From positions 1,178,001 through 1,242,000 of the forward strand of contig WJXW01000004.1 of the NCBI GenBank assembly GCA_015832175.1: DNA of 64,000 bases, in the 5' to 3' direction. This document shows, one piece after another, positions 22,366 to 32,465 of the stretch. Each line of letters begins with the position of its first letter. The stretch's first letter is position 1. The notes beneath the pieces were generated by a model that was not told the DNA's origin, searched no databases, and was given only the letters and a program-made list of their open reading frames with translations. The translations under genes were made by a program, and so were the position numbers. Source of the stretch: Paraphaeosphaeria minitans. Its lineage: Eukaryota > Ascomycota > Dothideomycetes > Pleosporales > Didymosphaeriaceae.

Positions 22366-24414
22366 TCAAGGATCCTTTATAATGGTGTTGTGCGGACTCC
22401 ACGTCCTTTTCCAGGTTTTTGGATTCCCGATAATTTCCATTGCAAGCTTGCCTTCCTCGGAGTCGAGATCGTTCATGTCCTTGATGAATATCTTAATCTC
22501 GTCATCTGTATATGGCACGCCTTTGTCGTTGACAGGTACACCGTATTCCTCGACGCAGCACTCGAAGGGCATGTTGCTCAGCGCTAGTGTCTTGTCTCCT
22601 ACGGGCAATGGTAGGTTGATCCCGTTCTCTTTTAGCGCGACCTTGCGTTCGTGAAGATTCCCCCAAAGGAAGGATAACTTCAGCTCCAGTTCGGAGAGCT
22701 TGGCGGTGTGTGCAGATAGAATGTGGTGGGATCAGTAAAGCAGTGGATTAGGCAACAGGGTGTGGACTCACTCAACAGGTTCCATCTTCAGGAGACATTG
22801 AGCTCGCGGGGTGTCAATGGTGAGAGGGAAGCGGATGGGTGTCGTGCCCGTAGACGCATCTGCGTCCTCCACCAGAAGGAAGAAGTGCCAGGCGAATTTG
22901 ACAGGCGCTGAACCATGCTTTGAAATCTGCGAACATCCGTCTGAGGATGTCGAGATCGATGCCTGGCTATTAACTGGAGCATTTGTGATCCTGGTGAAAT
23001 TCTCGAGCTTAAAAGGGTAGTGGTCAACAACTCGCAGGCGCGTTCGGTATCTGGAGTTGACAAAGGGCAATAACAGTTCTCCGTCGGTCTCTGCTATAGT
23101 AGCCTTAAGCCATGAATTGTTCACGATCTCGTCGACTGTGGAAATGCCAACATCTTTATCTCCGGTACAGACTAGAGGACATAAGTATCCGTCTTAAAGC
23201 CAACGCGGACACTCACTGTTCTTGTTGAGTCCTTTGACGACAGTCTCGGCTGCGTCCGCTTTCTCCTGCAACTCCTTTTGCACTTGCCCCCTCTTTAAGC
23301 GCTTCTTTTCTTTTTTAGAAAGCTTCTTCTGGTGGGAGGCTATCGCCGAAGGCTTCCTAGGCACGTTCGTAGATCCACCTTGAGCAATTAAATTTGCAGC
23401 GCACTCTTTTTCATACTCTTCTTTTCGTTCCTTGAGAGCACCGATCTGCGCCGGATGAGTCAATTTCCGGACACAGATCTTCTCAGGATACTGGGGATCG
23501 GCATGCATAGCGCCTTCCAGCTTGTTCATGGCCGAGAGTTTTGTTCGGACATTCTGAAGGTAGACGAAGTCCCCTTCTTTGAGATCACGAGCCTTGCCGG
23601 CATGAGGCTCGTAGGTGCGGATCGCTATTGTCATTTGGCCGAATGGGCCAGGCCAGGGTTTTCTAGAGCTACCACCACCAAAGACGTCATAATCGGTCTT
23701 TTCCTCGTACAGAAAAAGTTCCGTGTTCGTAGTGTAATCAGTAACATAGAGGTCCACGGAGTCGGATGTTCCCCAGAACGTCTTGACCACTTCACCGATA
23801 AGATCGTAGAAAACCCCGAACGTCCATGAGCTGAGAGGGTGTTGCCGCTTGGTCTTCTTGAAATTCGCCCTATTTAATCCGATTGACGCCAGGAACATGG
23901 CCCCAGGTTTCTGTAACTCCTGCAGAAGCGGTGCTGCTGCTGCCTTCATACTGATGACAGCCGCCTGGTCGGCAGGACTCGCGGGTTTGCTACCAAGCAT
24001 GCATGTGAAGAGGAGCTTTGAGGTGGCTCCCGCGTGAGAAGCCTGACAGTACTGCGGCTCCGGTATGCTCTTAGCCAGGAAGAATAGTGCCTCTGATTGT
24101 TGCTCTGGATAGTCGACAAGGGTCTTCTTCGGTGGCGTCCCAAGGATCTCCACCTTCATGCATCGCAGAATAGCCACATCACCGGGAGTGCCATTTGGTA
24201 GATGCTCCTTTCTCCGGCATCTGAGAATGCATGCTACGCTGTCCTTATCATCGCCAGGGAACTTGTCCTTGATCGTGAAATTGAGGATGTAGTCTCCGCC
24301 AATTTTGTTGTCCCGGATAGGCGTTTGAATATTGGAAATCGCGCCTATAAAACAGCTATCATCTTGACACTGCAGGACATCGCGGATAGGGAGGAAGCCG
24401 CTGAGCTGAGCCAT
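22366..24414 (-). CDS. POT1: POT1 telomere end-binding protein
   Basis: Three exons, 24414..23217, 23171..22777 and 22698..22366, give 641 residues, near the size of human POT1. The first OB-fold region is at the N-terminus (FIGAISNIQTPIRDNKIGGDY, about 20-45). A second OB-like part (WTFGVFYDLIGEVVK onward) lies in the middle of exon 1. A Lys-rich linker (KKLSKKEKKRLKRGQ) precedes the C-terminal region, where splicing brings KMEP next to LSELELKLSFLWGNLHE, matching the FxxLWGxLE pattern of POT1 proteins. POT1 caps single-stranded telomeric DNA and controls telomerase. The second intron is 78 nt with the unusual donor GTTGAG; the nearby consensus GTGAGT would put exon 3 out of frame. The start at 24414 is the only ATG; the upstream extension begins with TTG. 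Confidence 0.85.
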
Positions 24415-24792
24415 TGTCTGGAACAGGTTAGCGCACAGGTAGGCGTGCAAATGTGCTCGTTACAACTTGGGGCGTCACGTGCGTCCTCGATCTTGCCACA
24501 TCAAGTTCGCGCGGGCATCGGTTCAAGTCAAGCCCCAGCAAGCACCAATATGAGAAGAGGGTCGTGCGAGCGATGTGTCGAGACTGTGAATGTTGTTTGG
24601 AGCACAAGACGCGACGAGCGATGGTCAGTGCCAAGCGCGTAGCCCGAAGCGGCGTTAGTCGATGTTGCCGCTTCCGCCTTTTCACATCCCCTGTGCCCCA
24701 CGACAATATAATCCCCCCTCCAAACAAAAGGCCTGTCGCCCACCACACTCTCTCACCGCCGCCAACCACAGCCCTGCTGACAGCACCACACC
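24415..24792. promoter_or_regulatory. shared POT1 / importin alpha promoter
   Basis: This 378-bp interval separates the two divergent start codons. It is pyrimidine-rich ahead of the importin alpha ATG. No specific factor site is named. Confidence 0.4.
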
Positions 24793-26578
24793 ATGGCCGA
24801 CAAATACATTCCCGAGCATCGTCGTACGACGTTCAAGGCCAAGAGCGCTTTCAAGCCTGACGAGCTCCGCCGCCGCCGTGAGGAGCAGCAGGTCGAGATC
24901 CGCAAGGCGAAGCGTGAAGAGAACCTCGCAAAGCGACGAGGTATCGCTGGCCGCGACCAGCCCGGCGCCTCGCTCGGCGCCGCACCGGACAGCGACGATG
25001 AGGGCACCAACACCGAGGGCCAGGTACGTTTACCCCTCCTGCACCCGCCCCGCGTGCACGTTGCGCGACTTTGTACAGCCTGTAGCTAATGCATGTGACA
25101 GTTGAACGAGGAGCTGCCGCAGATGGTCAAGGGTGTCTTCTCCGAGCAGATTGACGAGCAAATTCAAGCGACCACCAAGTTCCGAAAGCTCTTGTCCAAG
25201 GAGCGCAACCCTCCCATCGAGCGGGTCATTGAGACGGGCGTCGTGAGCCGTTTCGTCGAGTTTCTCCGGTCACCGCACACTCTTGTCCAGTTCGAGGCAG
25301 CATGGGCGCTTACCAACATTGCTTCTGGTTCTGCCCAGCAGACGCAGGTAGTCATCGAGGCTGGCGCCGTGCCCATCTTCGTCGAGCTTCTCAGCAGCCA
25401 CGAGCCGGATGTCCGAGAGCAGGCTGTTTGGGCGCTTGGAAACATCGCCGGTGACAGCCCCCCCTGCCGCGACTTTGTCCTCCAGGCTGGCGCTCTCCGG
25501 CCGCTCATCACCCTTCTCGGTGACAGCCGCAAGCTTAGCATGCTGAGGAACGCTACGTGGACGCTAAGCAACTTCTGTCGTGGAAAGACCCCCCAGCCTG
25601 ACTGGCAGACCGTGAGTGTACCCGCCTCAAATGCACATCGTATCACTGCTGACCTGAGCTGAGCAGATCGCTCCCGCGCTCCCCGTTCTTGCTAAGTTGG
25701 TTTACTCGCTTGACGACGAGGTCCTCATCGACGCGTGCTGGGCTATCTCATACCTTTCCGACGGCGCAAACGACAAGATCCAGGCTGTTATTGAGGCTGG
25801 TATCCCCCGCCGCCTTGTAGAACTGCTGATGCACGCCTCCACCTCCGTCCAGACCCCCGCGCTCCGATCCGTTGGTAACATTGTCACTGGCGACGACGTG
25901 CAGACTCAGGTTATCATCAACTGCGGCGCACTCCCGGCCCTGTTGTCTCTCCTCAGCTCCACTAAGGATGGTATCCGGAAAGAGGCTTGCTGGACTATCT
26001 CTAACATCACCGCTGGAAATTCGACTCAGATCCAGGCTGTCATTGATGCAAACATCATTAAGCCGCTCATCCATCTCCTCCAGAACGGCGACTTCAAGAC
26101 CCGCAAGGAGGCTTGCTGGGCTATCTCCAACGCCACATCCGGCGGTCTCCAAAGGCCCGCACAGATTCGTTTCCTCGTTGAGATGGGCTGCATCAAGCCG
26201 TTGTGCGACCTGCTCGCATGCCCCGACAACAAGATCATCCAGGTCGCTCTCGATGGCCTTGAGAACATCTTGAAGGTCGGCGAGATGGACAAGGAGTCTG
26301 GCAACGAGGCTGGCGAGCCGATCAACCGTTATGCTCTCTTCATCGAAGAAGTCGGCGGTATGGAGAAGATCCACGACTGCCAAAACAACGCCAACGAGGA
26401 GATCTACATGAAGGCGTACAACATCATCGAGAAGTACTTCTCCGATGAAGACGGTGACGCTGAGAACATGGAGGGTGCCGGTCCCCAGGTCACCCAGGAC
26501 GGTCACTTCGGTTTCGGGCAGCCGCAAGCACAGCAGCAGAACTTCAACTTCGCCAACGGCGGTGACATGGAGATGTGA
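24793..26578 (+). CDS. SRP1: importin subunit alpha (karyopherin alpha)
   Basis: Three exons, 24793..25023, 25102..25611 and 25667..26578, give 550 residues, the usual length. Introns are 78 nt and 55 nt, both phase 0. The N-terminus is the basic importin-beta-binding domain ([20 protein letters not shown]). Ten armadillo repeats follow with recurring [16 protein letters not shown] and [10 protein letters not shown] signatures whose Trp/Asn ladder holds nuclear localisation signals. The C-terminal helix region ends in a Gln-rich, Gly/Asn-rich tail. It carries NLS cargo into the nucleus with importin beta. GC-rich third positions suggest strong expression. No defect is seen. Confidence 0.96.
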
Positions 26579-27555
26579 GCGACGAGCGCGTGACCCGGAC
26601 CTTCAAAAGTATTTCCCTCTTGCCGCAGCCAGGTTGGATCTGTGCCCAGGAACTGAGCCCGAAAGCTCCCTCCAGCTTGACGTACCCTCGGATTGCAACA
26701 TCCACCAGGGGCCTTCCTACACTGTTTAATATACGACACGTTTCCACAATCCTTCCGTCTATATGGGACACAGTATTCCTTTTATGACGGATTCAGTCAC
26801 ACGCGAGATTCCCAGCGGCCGACCCCCTTATGTTAAAGCCATGAAGCATCGTATGATACACCGTCTTGTAACCCCCTGGATTTAACCCGCATCATATCCC
26901 CGGCGTTCTCAGTTTGGTTTTGCGAGTTCAACTCCCCTGTTTTTGTACGGCCTTTGGGTGGGTGGAAGGACGGTGACGTGCAACACGATGTGGTGGGATG
27001 ATGGGCTTTTATTTGAGCACGGAGAGCTTGACGACTTATGTCCTGCTTGCCTGTGTTCCATCCATACACGGCCACTAGCTCAAAGCAACTTACTGTTCAA
27101 AAATCATGCTCACCGTGACCTTTGTGATGCATGATGGGTGATGGGTGATGCACCCTGTACGAGTAAGCCCTGCAAGCCCCGCATTGGCGCGATGCGTCAT
27201 CGTGCTTGGCGCAGTCTACCCCACGATAACGTGAACCATACGCTGCACTCCGCGTGGGGGCTTTTGAATCTTGTCGCGGACGTTGTCTGATACCTAGCAG
27301 CCCTTAGATTGCTCAACACGTCGCTGTCTCCATCTGCAGACCATGGTTACTTGCCTAGAAAACTCGCGCACCCGATGGACTGGCTCGCCACATGTCTCGT
27401 AAATGGCGCGATCTCACCGCTTTGACTCACCGCATGGCCATTCACGACAACATTAACATTCCTACAGCAACCGTGAGCAAAACTCCTAGACCCGGCATTA
27501 GTCACCTATACTTGGAGGTACGCCCATTCTAGCTGCGCGTCGCTAGTTTGTCAAT
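26579..27555. other. intergenic between importin alpha and DUG3
   Basis: Holds the importin alpha 3' UTR and the DUG3 promoter. At 27126-27150 a short GATGGGT repeat is present. No gene is recognised. Confidence 0.5.
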
Positions 27556-28831
27556 ATGTGTAGATTCATGGTACGCACTGCAACGTACGCTTTGGAAACA
27601 GCGCTCACACACGCAGGTATACAAGGGCAAGGACGAGATTCTTCTCTCCGAGCTTATTCTTAACCCCACTCATTCCATTCTCACACAGTCTTTCGACTCG
27701 CGCCTACGCCTTGTAAGCTCCCTCGCTCCTACAGTCCAAACGCGCGATTCTAATGCATTACAGGACACGCGCCGCCCGCACAACGGTGATGGCTTCGGCA
27801 TTGGCTACTACACCTTACCCTCCCTAGGCCCCGAGCCCTGCGTGTTCACCTCCACTATTCCAGCGTGGAACTGCATCAACCTCTCGCGCATAGCGTCCAA
27901 GACCAAATCCAGCCTGATCTTTGCACACGTCCGCGCTACCACCGAGGGCAACCTGAGCGACCAGAACTGCCACCCATTCTCATACAAACGGCTGATGTTC
28001 ATGCACAATGGGGGCATCGGTTCATTCAAGCGCATTAAGATGAAGCTTGCCATGTCGCTCAACGAGCGCTGGTTCACATTGGTGCAGGGCTCGACAGACT
28101 CGGAGTGGGCATTTGCGCTGTTGCTGGATTGTCTTGACAAGGCCGGTCATGACCCGGATACAGATGCTGGGATTGGCCAATCCGTGCTGAGGAGGGGCAT
28201 CTTGAAGACTATCGAGCGAATCAATGCGCTGATAAAAGAGGCGGTGGGCCGGGACGTCGTGGGTGAAGAGGATAGCAGGAGTCTCTTAAACTTTGCGGTC
28301 ACAGACGGGGAAAGCGTAGTATGTTCGCGCTATGTGAGTTCGCGGACGGACGAGGCAGCAAGCTTGTTCTGGAGCAGTGGCACGAGCTGGAAGGAGTCAA
28401 GCGCATCGACCAAACCGTCTGCTGAGCCGGGACAAAAGGACTATGTCATGGAGCGTCGGGATAAGGGTTCTGATATTGTGCTCGTTGCGAGCGAACCTTT
28501 GACGTTCGAAAGAGGTATGTCGCATTTCCCCAGTCATTTGGAAGTTCGACTAATGTTCCAAGATAACTGGGTCACCGTCCCCACCAATTCCACCCTAACC
28601 ATTCACAAGCAGACCGTCATGATTCATCCCATTATCGACGACTTCTACTCTCCAAATCCCGCACACACGCGATCAGCTGGTTTCGCCCAAGCTAAAGGAC
28701 AGACTATCACGGGTCCTGATAAAGTTGTGCTGCAGGAGCGCGTGAACGGCGAGGGGAGTGGTAATGGGAGTCCGGATCCTAGAAGTAAGGAGGTTATTAG
28801 GGAGGCTATAAGTAGGCTAACGGTGGGTTAG
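27556..28831 (+). CDS. DUG3: class II glutamine amidotransferase, DUG3-like
   Basis: Four exons, 27556..27570, 27617..27712, 27764..28514 and 28563..28831, give 376 residues. The first exon encodes only MCRFM, so Cys2 becomes the N-terminal nucleophile after Met removal, as in all Ntn-type class II amidotransferases. Introns are 46, 51 and 48 nt; the last two are open and divisible by three, yet removing them restores RLRLDTRRPHNGDGFG and ERDNWVTVP. Further family motifs are HVRATTEG and NCHPF and MFMHNGGI. With DUG2 and DUG1 the yeast protein degrades glutathione (gamma-Glu bond cleavage) in the cytosol. The tiny first exon makes the start easy to miss. Confidence 0.9.
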
Positions 28832-30111
28832 ATGTGCTGGATAAAGACGCACTCCCATAAACGTTACCGCTGCGGCAGGCCCTTTGAACTTCAAATGCGG
28901 TCGAGGGAAAAAGTTGTTTAGAGATAGTCCGTCAATACTTTCATACCACAGTAAGGGAGTGTTAAGAGCTGAATGTTCGAGACTCCGGATAGTCGCGATC
29001 TTTTTCCTGCTTACGCCCAACGTCACTTTCACAGAACTTTCTCTATTGGTTATAGCGCCATAATTTGCTCCTCGGTTTAAAGAAATTGAATGTTCATAGT
29101 GTTCTGCACTGTTTGTTTGCTCACTAAGGCAAAGGACGGCCTACTCAAATACGTGAAGACCGTTGGTGATCGGCCTATGCACCTTCTTGAAGTCCCACCT
29201 TCCTTCCTCCACACGACGTACCGGTACTACCTCTTTAACACTATTCTGCTGCCAGCGGCTTGCCGTACGATATAAACCTCGCACGCCCTCCACCTTTGAT
29301 TTCACGCTGACTCCACACGGCTCAACCACCCATTCAAGTGCAACAAACGTCGAGCACTCAGCGCCCCAGCTCATGGCGGAGAACGACGCCCCCAGCCGAC
29401 CGAAAGGCACCGCCCCTGCCCGCCGGATCGCGCATTCCACGACGCTATTGTAGGCAGCTGCCCTTGCTCGCCAAAATGCATGGGAAAAAGAGGATAAGTT
29501 CAAGACGTCGTTTACCTGGCGCTTGGGAGGGCGCAGGCGGAGAAGGGAGTATTCAAGCACCGCACATGTTGGTACATTTGTTCCAGGCCGCCCCTCATGT
29601 TGACGAAGCAAAGCGAGAGTCTCTGGTCGCTGACCATCAGTCTGACTTTGCGGTGTTTCAGAAGGTCTGTGAATCGCTCGGCTTCACCTGTCTCTTCCTT
29701 TTGAAGGCGAGTTGAAAATTGGACCGAGAGGGCAGGACGGCAATCAATGCGATATCTGTGGAAAATTTAGGATGTCTTGTCTTCTTGGGGAAGCCAGTGG
29801 TAGATGGTACTTCCAGGACTTCTTGCACACGAGACATTGACTTTCAACAACTCAAAAATGTTGTCTGTGCTTTCTATAGAATGCCTAGGAATATGCCACA
29901 TGACGCCCTGCTAATGCTATGCCCACAGACCCATGAAGCCCATGATCCATGGCCGTGTAGGAAATGAAAAACCTATCCTTCCTTGTGACAAGCAGTTGCT
30001 GTTGCTACGCTTGATAGAGATGCAACGCCCACAAACGCCTTCATGTACGCCAAATTCTCCAGTGGTGCAAGTCAAAAAGTGAATCTGAGCTCGCCCAACC
30101 TCAGCACAACC
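28832..30111. other. intergenic, possible decayed or unrecognised short gene
   Basis: No confident gene. A plus-strand frame from ATG at 29373 reads 26 codons to TAG (29451) and continues open in the same frame to TGA at 29601; an overlapping 156-codon minus frame also exists (29141-29611). Neither has recognisable motifs. Confidence 0.35.
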
Positions 30112-31014
30112 TCACTGCCTCCCCTCCTCCCAGCCCTCAAACTCGATCTCCTCCGCCCCATCAGTAATCGTAAACCGATGCGTCGAAAACCGGATCGACT
30201 CATACATCGTCCTTCCCGCAGCCCTGGCCTTCTTATGCCACGGGCCCAGACCACCGAGATGAGCGTCTTCCCTCGATCGCCAGAAGCCTGTTCCACATTA
30301 GCGCCGGCCTTCCCAATTCCACATCGTGGCCTCAGACGGAAAGCAGGGAAACTTACAAGTCGCCAGATTCCTCCTCTCCCCATCGGACTTGCCAAACCAA
30401 TACTTCAGCAACCCACCAGACTCGCACGCCTCGCGGTGGCTCTCGTAGTCGAGCTTGTACAGCAGATCGTTGTCGATGTCGGCTTGTAGCTGCGAGCGGA
30501 AAATGACAACGTAGAAAGTGTGCTTTTTCCAGGTGTAGCCAGCCTCCTGGGAAAGCGAGCGCACGAAGGAGAGCACGGCGGGGAAGGAGAGGGAGGTCAG
30601 GTACGGTGCGGTGGCGTAGTCGGAGCGCAGGGGCTTGAGTGCTGTGAGGGCTTTGGCGAAGATGAGGTTGGGGGTGTCCAGGGTGGCCAGGTCGAGGTAG
30701 TGGCCGGGGTTGTTGTATGGGGAGGAGATGAGCTGGGAGGAGGGTGGGGCGGTGGAGGAGAGGACATCGAGCTGGCGGGATGCTGCGGCTTCGAAGCGGA
30801 GTTCGTCGAAGTCTTGGGTGATTGAGGCGGGATCCAAGATTGAGGCGGGATCCAAGATTGAGGCGCGATCCAAGATTGAGGCGCGATCCAAGATTGAGTC
30901 GGCTTCGTCTAGAACGCTCGAGACGTTGATATTGACGCCGTCTTTCGAGGGGATGGTGTAGTTGTGCGCGTTCACCTCGTCCGCCAGGACTGATAGATCG
31001 AGACCCGGTGCCAT
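30112..31014 (-). CDS. UPF0643-like conserved fungal protein
   Basis: Two exons, 31014..30357 and 30287..30112, give 277 residues. The 69-nt intron (GTAAGT...GAACAG) is placed so that NLATC joins FWRSREDAHLGGLGPWHKKA, which recalls the fungal UPF0643 family of unknown function; that assignment is from memory and tentative. A four-fold six-residue repeat (SILDRA/SILDPA) lies at about residues 40-65, produced by an 18-bp minisatellite. The end of the protein, EEIEFEGWEEG, forms a small acidic block. There is no signal peptide or membrane segment. Upstream lies a 34-bp tandem repeat that begins at the start codon boundary. Confidence 0.75.
30821..30898. repeat. 18-bp coding minisatellite, about 4.3 copies
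   Basis: The unit ATTGAGGCGGGATCCAAG recurs at 30821, 30839, 30857 and 30875 with a single G/C change between the first and last pairs, then a partial copy. It lies within the UPF0643-like gene and keeps the frame. Confidence 0.95.
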
Positions 31015-31136
31015 CGCGTTCGTGTGTGTTGAAGTGTGTGTGGATCCGTGCCCGCGTTCGTGTAGAAGTGTCTGTGGATTTGTGCCCGCGTTCGTGTAGA
31101 AGTGTCTGTGGATTTGTGCCCGCGTTCTCTGTCGAT
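31015..31136. repeat. 34-bp minisatellite upstream of UPF0643-like gene
   Basis: Two perfect 34-base units starting CGCGTTCGTGTAGAAG, preceded by a diverged unit and followed by a partial one. They lie directly 5' of the start codon of the minus-strand gene, so probably in its 5' UTR or core promoter. Confidence 0.9.
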
Positions 31137-32465
31137 TCTGGTCTGAGAGATGTCGTCTTCGCAGTGGCCTTCAGGTGTGCTTCCGGTGTCCAGTTGCTGA
31201 GGCAGCCCAACGATTGATTGCACGATTGTCAATGGCTTTGTTCCGTTTCTAGTAGATAGTCCTTGGAAAGGTCGTTGTCGTAGGTAAAAAGAATTGGCCA
31301 TGTACCTTTGTGCACGGCGTCCGAATCCCCCGTTGGAGCCCCCGATCACGCAATATGTCGCGACGCCCGTCACGCCGCTCTTTCCCCATATTTCCCCAGG
31401 GGTCCATATTGCACCATCTCCCATGTCGCCATGTCGGAGGGGGTATTCGTGCCTTTGGAATGGCCGTACCTGCGTGCGTGTCGCGAGTCGGGCGATTGAT
31501 TGCCCTCGACCTACCTACGGTACGGTACGGTACCGGTACCTAGGTACATAGCGATCGATCAGCAGGATGCGGCTAAAGGCACACTGGGCCAGTTACGAAA
31601 TGCTCGAATGGCACCATTTGGAGCCGCGTTGCGAGCAGAGGACGTACAAGTTCGCCATATCGTCTGTCTACGTCTTCTTACAGTGTGGTAGGTACTGGGT
31701 GGAAGCGGCTACCGTAGGTATTAGGTACGGCCATCGTCCTTGGTCTAGGTAGCGCTTGCGAAAATGGAATCGCTCGGATTGCGACTCTCGACAGAGTGCC
31801 TCCTGTCGAACGTGCATTCTGCTCTATTGACTCGGGTCCAGCACGGTAGTGAGGCGGTGTGATGTTGGCAGCATGCTTGCATGATCGCTTGTGGAAGTTG
31901 CTGCGCGCACCGAGAGTCCCATGACCATTGTCTTGCCTACCCAGCTAGACGGGTCCGGAGATGGTATAGCCGATGAGTGTGTTGAAGAAGAATCGCATGT
32001 GCTATCAATCGGAATGAGTCTGTTCTGACCATGGCGTTTCCATTGGTCTCGGAGAAGCTTTCGCGCGTCTCAAGCTAGCTACCTAGGTACCTCTTTGCGC
32101 GTTGCCCGCCGTGCTGGAACGCGGAATGGTGACGATTCACCATGGGAGAGAATTGCGATACACGATAATAGATGGTGAGCAGCAGAACGGTTTACAAAGA
32201 CTGGCACAGTCAACTCGATGACAATACCTGTAGCGAGTCTACCTATAGCCTATAGGTGTACCATGAGGCGCGATAAGGCTAGACTGTTTGTGGGAGCACG
32301 TGACGCGACTACGATTATTAAACCACAGCTCTGTATGCGATGACAGTTGCTCTATTGAACCCATCTATAAATCTGGCTCTGTATGAGATGACAATTGCTC
32401 TATTGAATGCATCTAGAAATCCTGCTCTATATGGGTATCCGACACAAATACCTATACCATCCTCT
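31137..32465. other. intergenic with palindromic words and 48-bp repeat
   Basis: Holds the promoter of the UPF0643-like gene and the downstream region of the PPPDE gene. A GGTAC-rich cluster at 31511-31552 and TACCTAGGTA words near 31540 and 32082 are present. No gene is recognised. Confidence 0.5.
32328..32438. repeat. 48-bp tandem repeat, about 2.3 copies
   Basis: Units starting GCTCTGTATG at 32328 and 32376 and a partial GCTCTATATG at 32424, about 80 percent alike by eye. They lie just downstream of the PPPDE gene stop codon. The period is a multiple of three. Confidence 0.8.

Noticed and set aside
24500..24545. GGTTCAAGTC, resembling a tRNA B box
   Set aside because: The bases around it cannot form a T stem and no matching acceptor or anticodon arm is present.
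25748..26527. 259-codon minus-strand frame
   Set aside because: Antisense shadow of importin alpha; third-position bias explains its openness.
27548..28831. DUG3 starting at an upstream alternative codon
   Set aside because: It loses the essential N-terminal Cys; the short MCRFM exon restores the family start.
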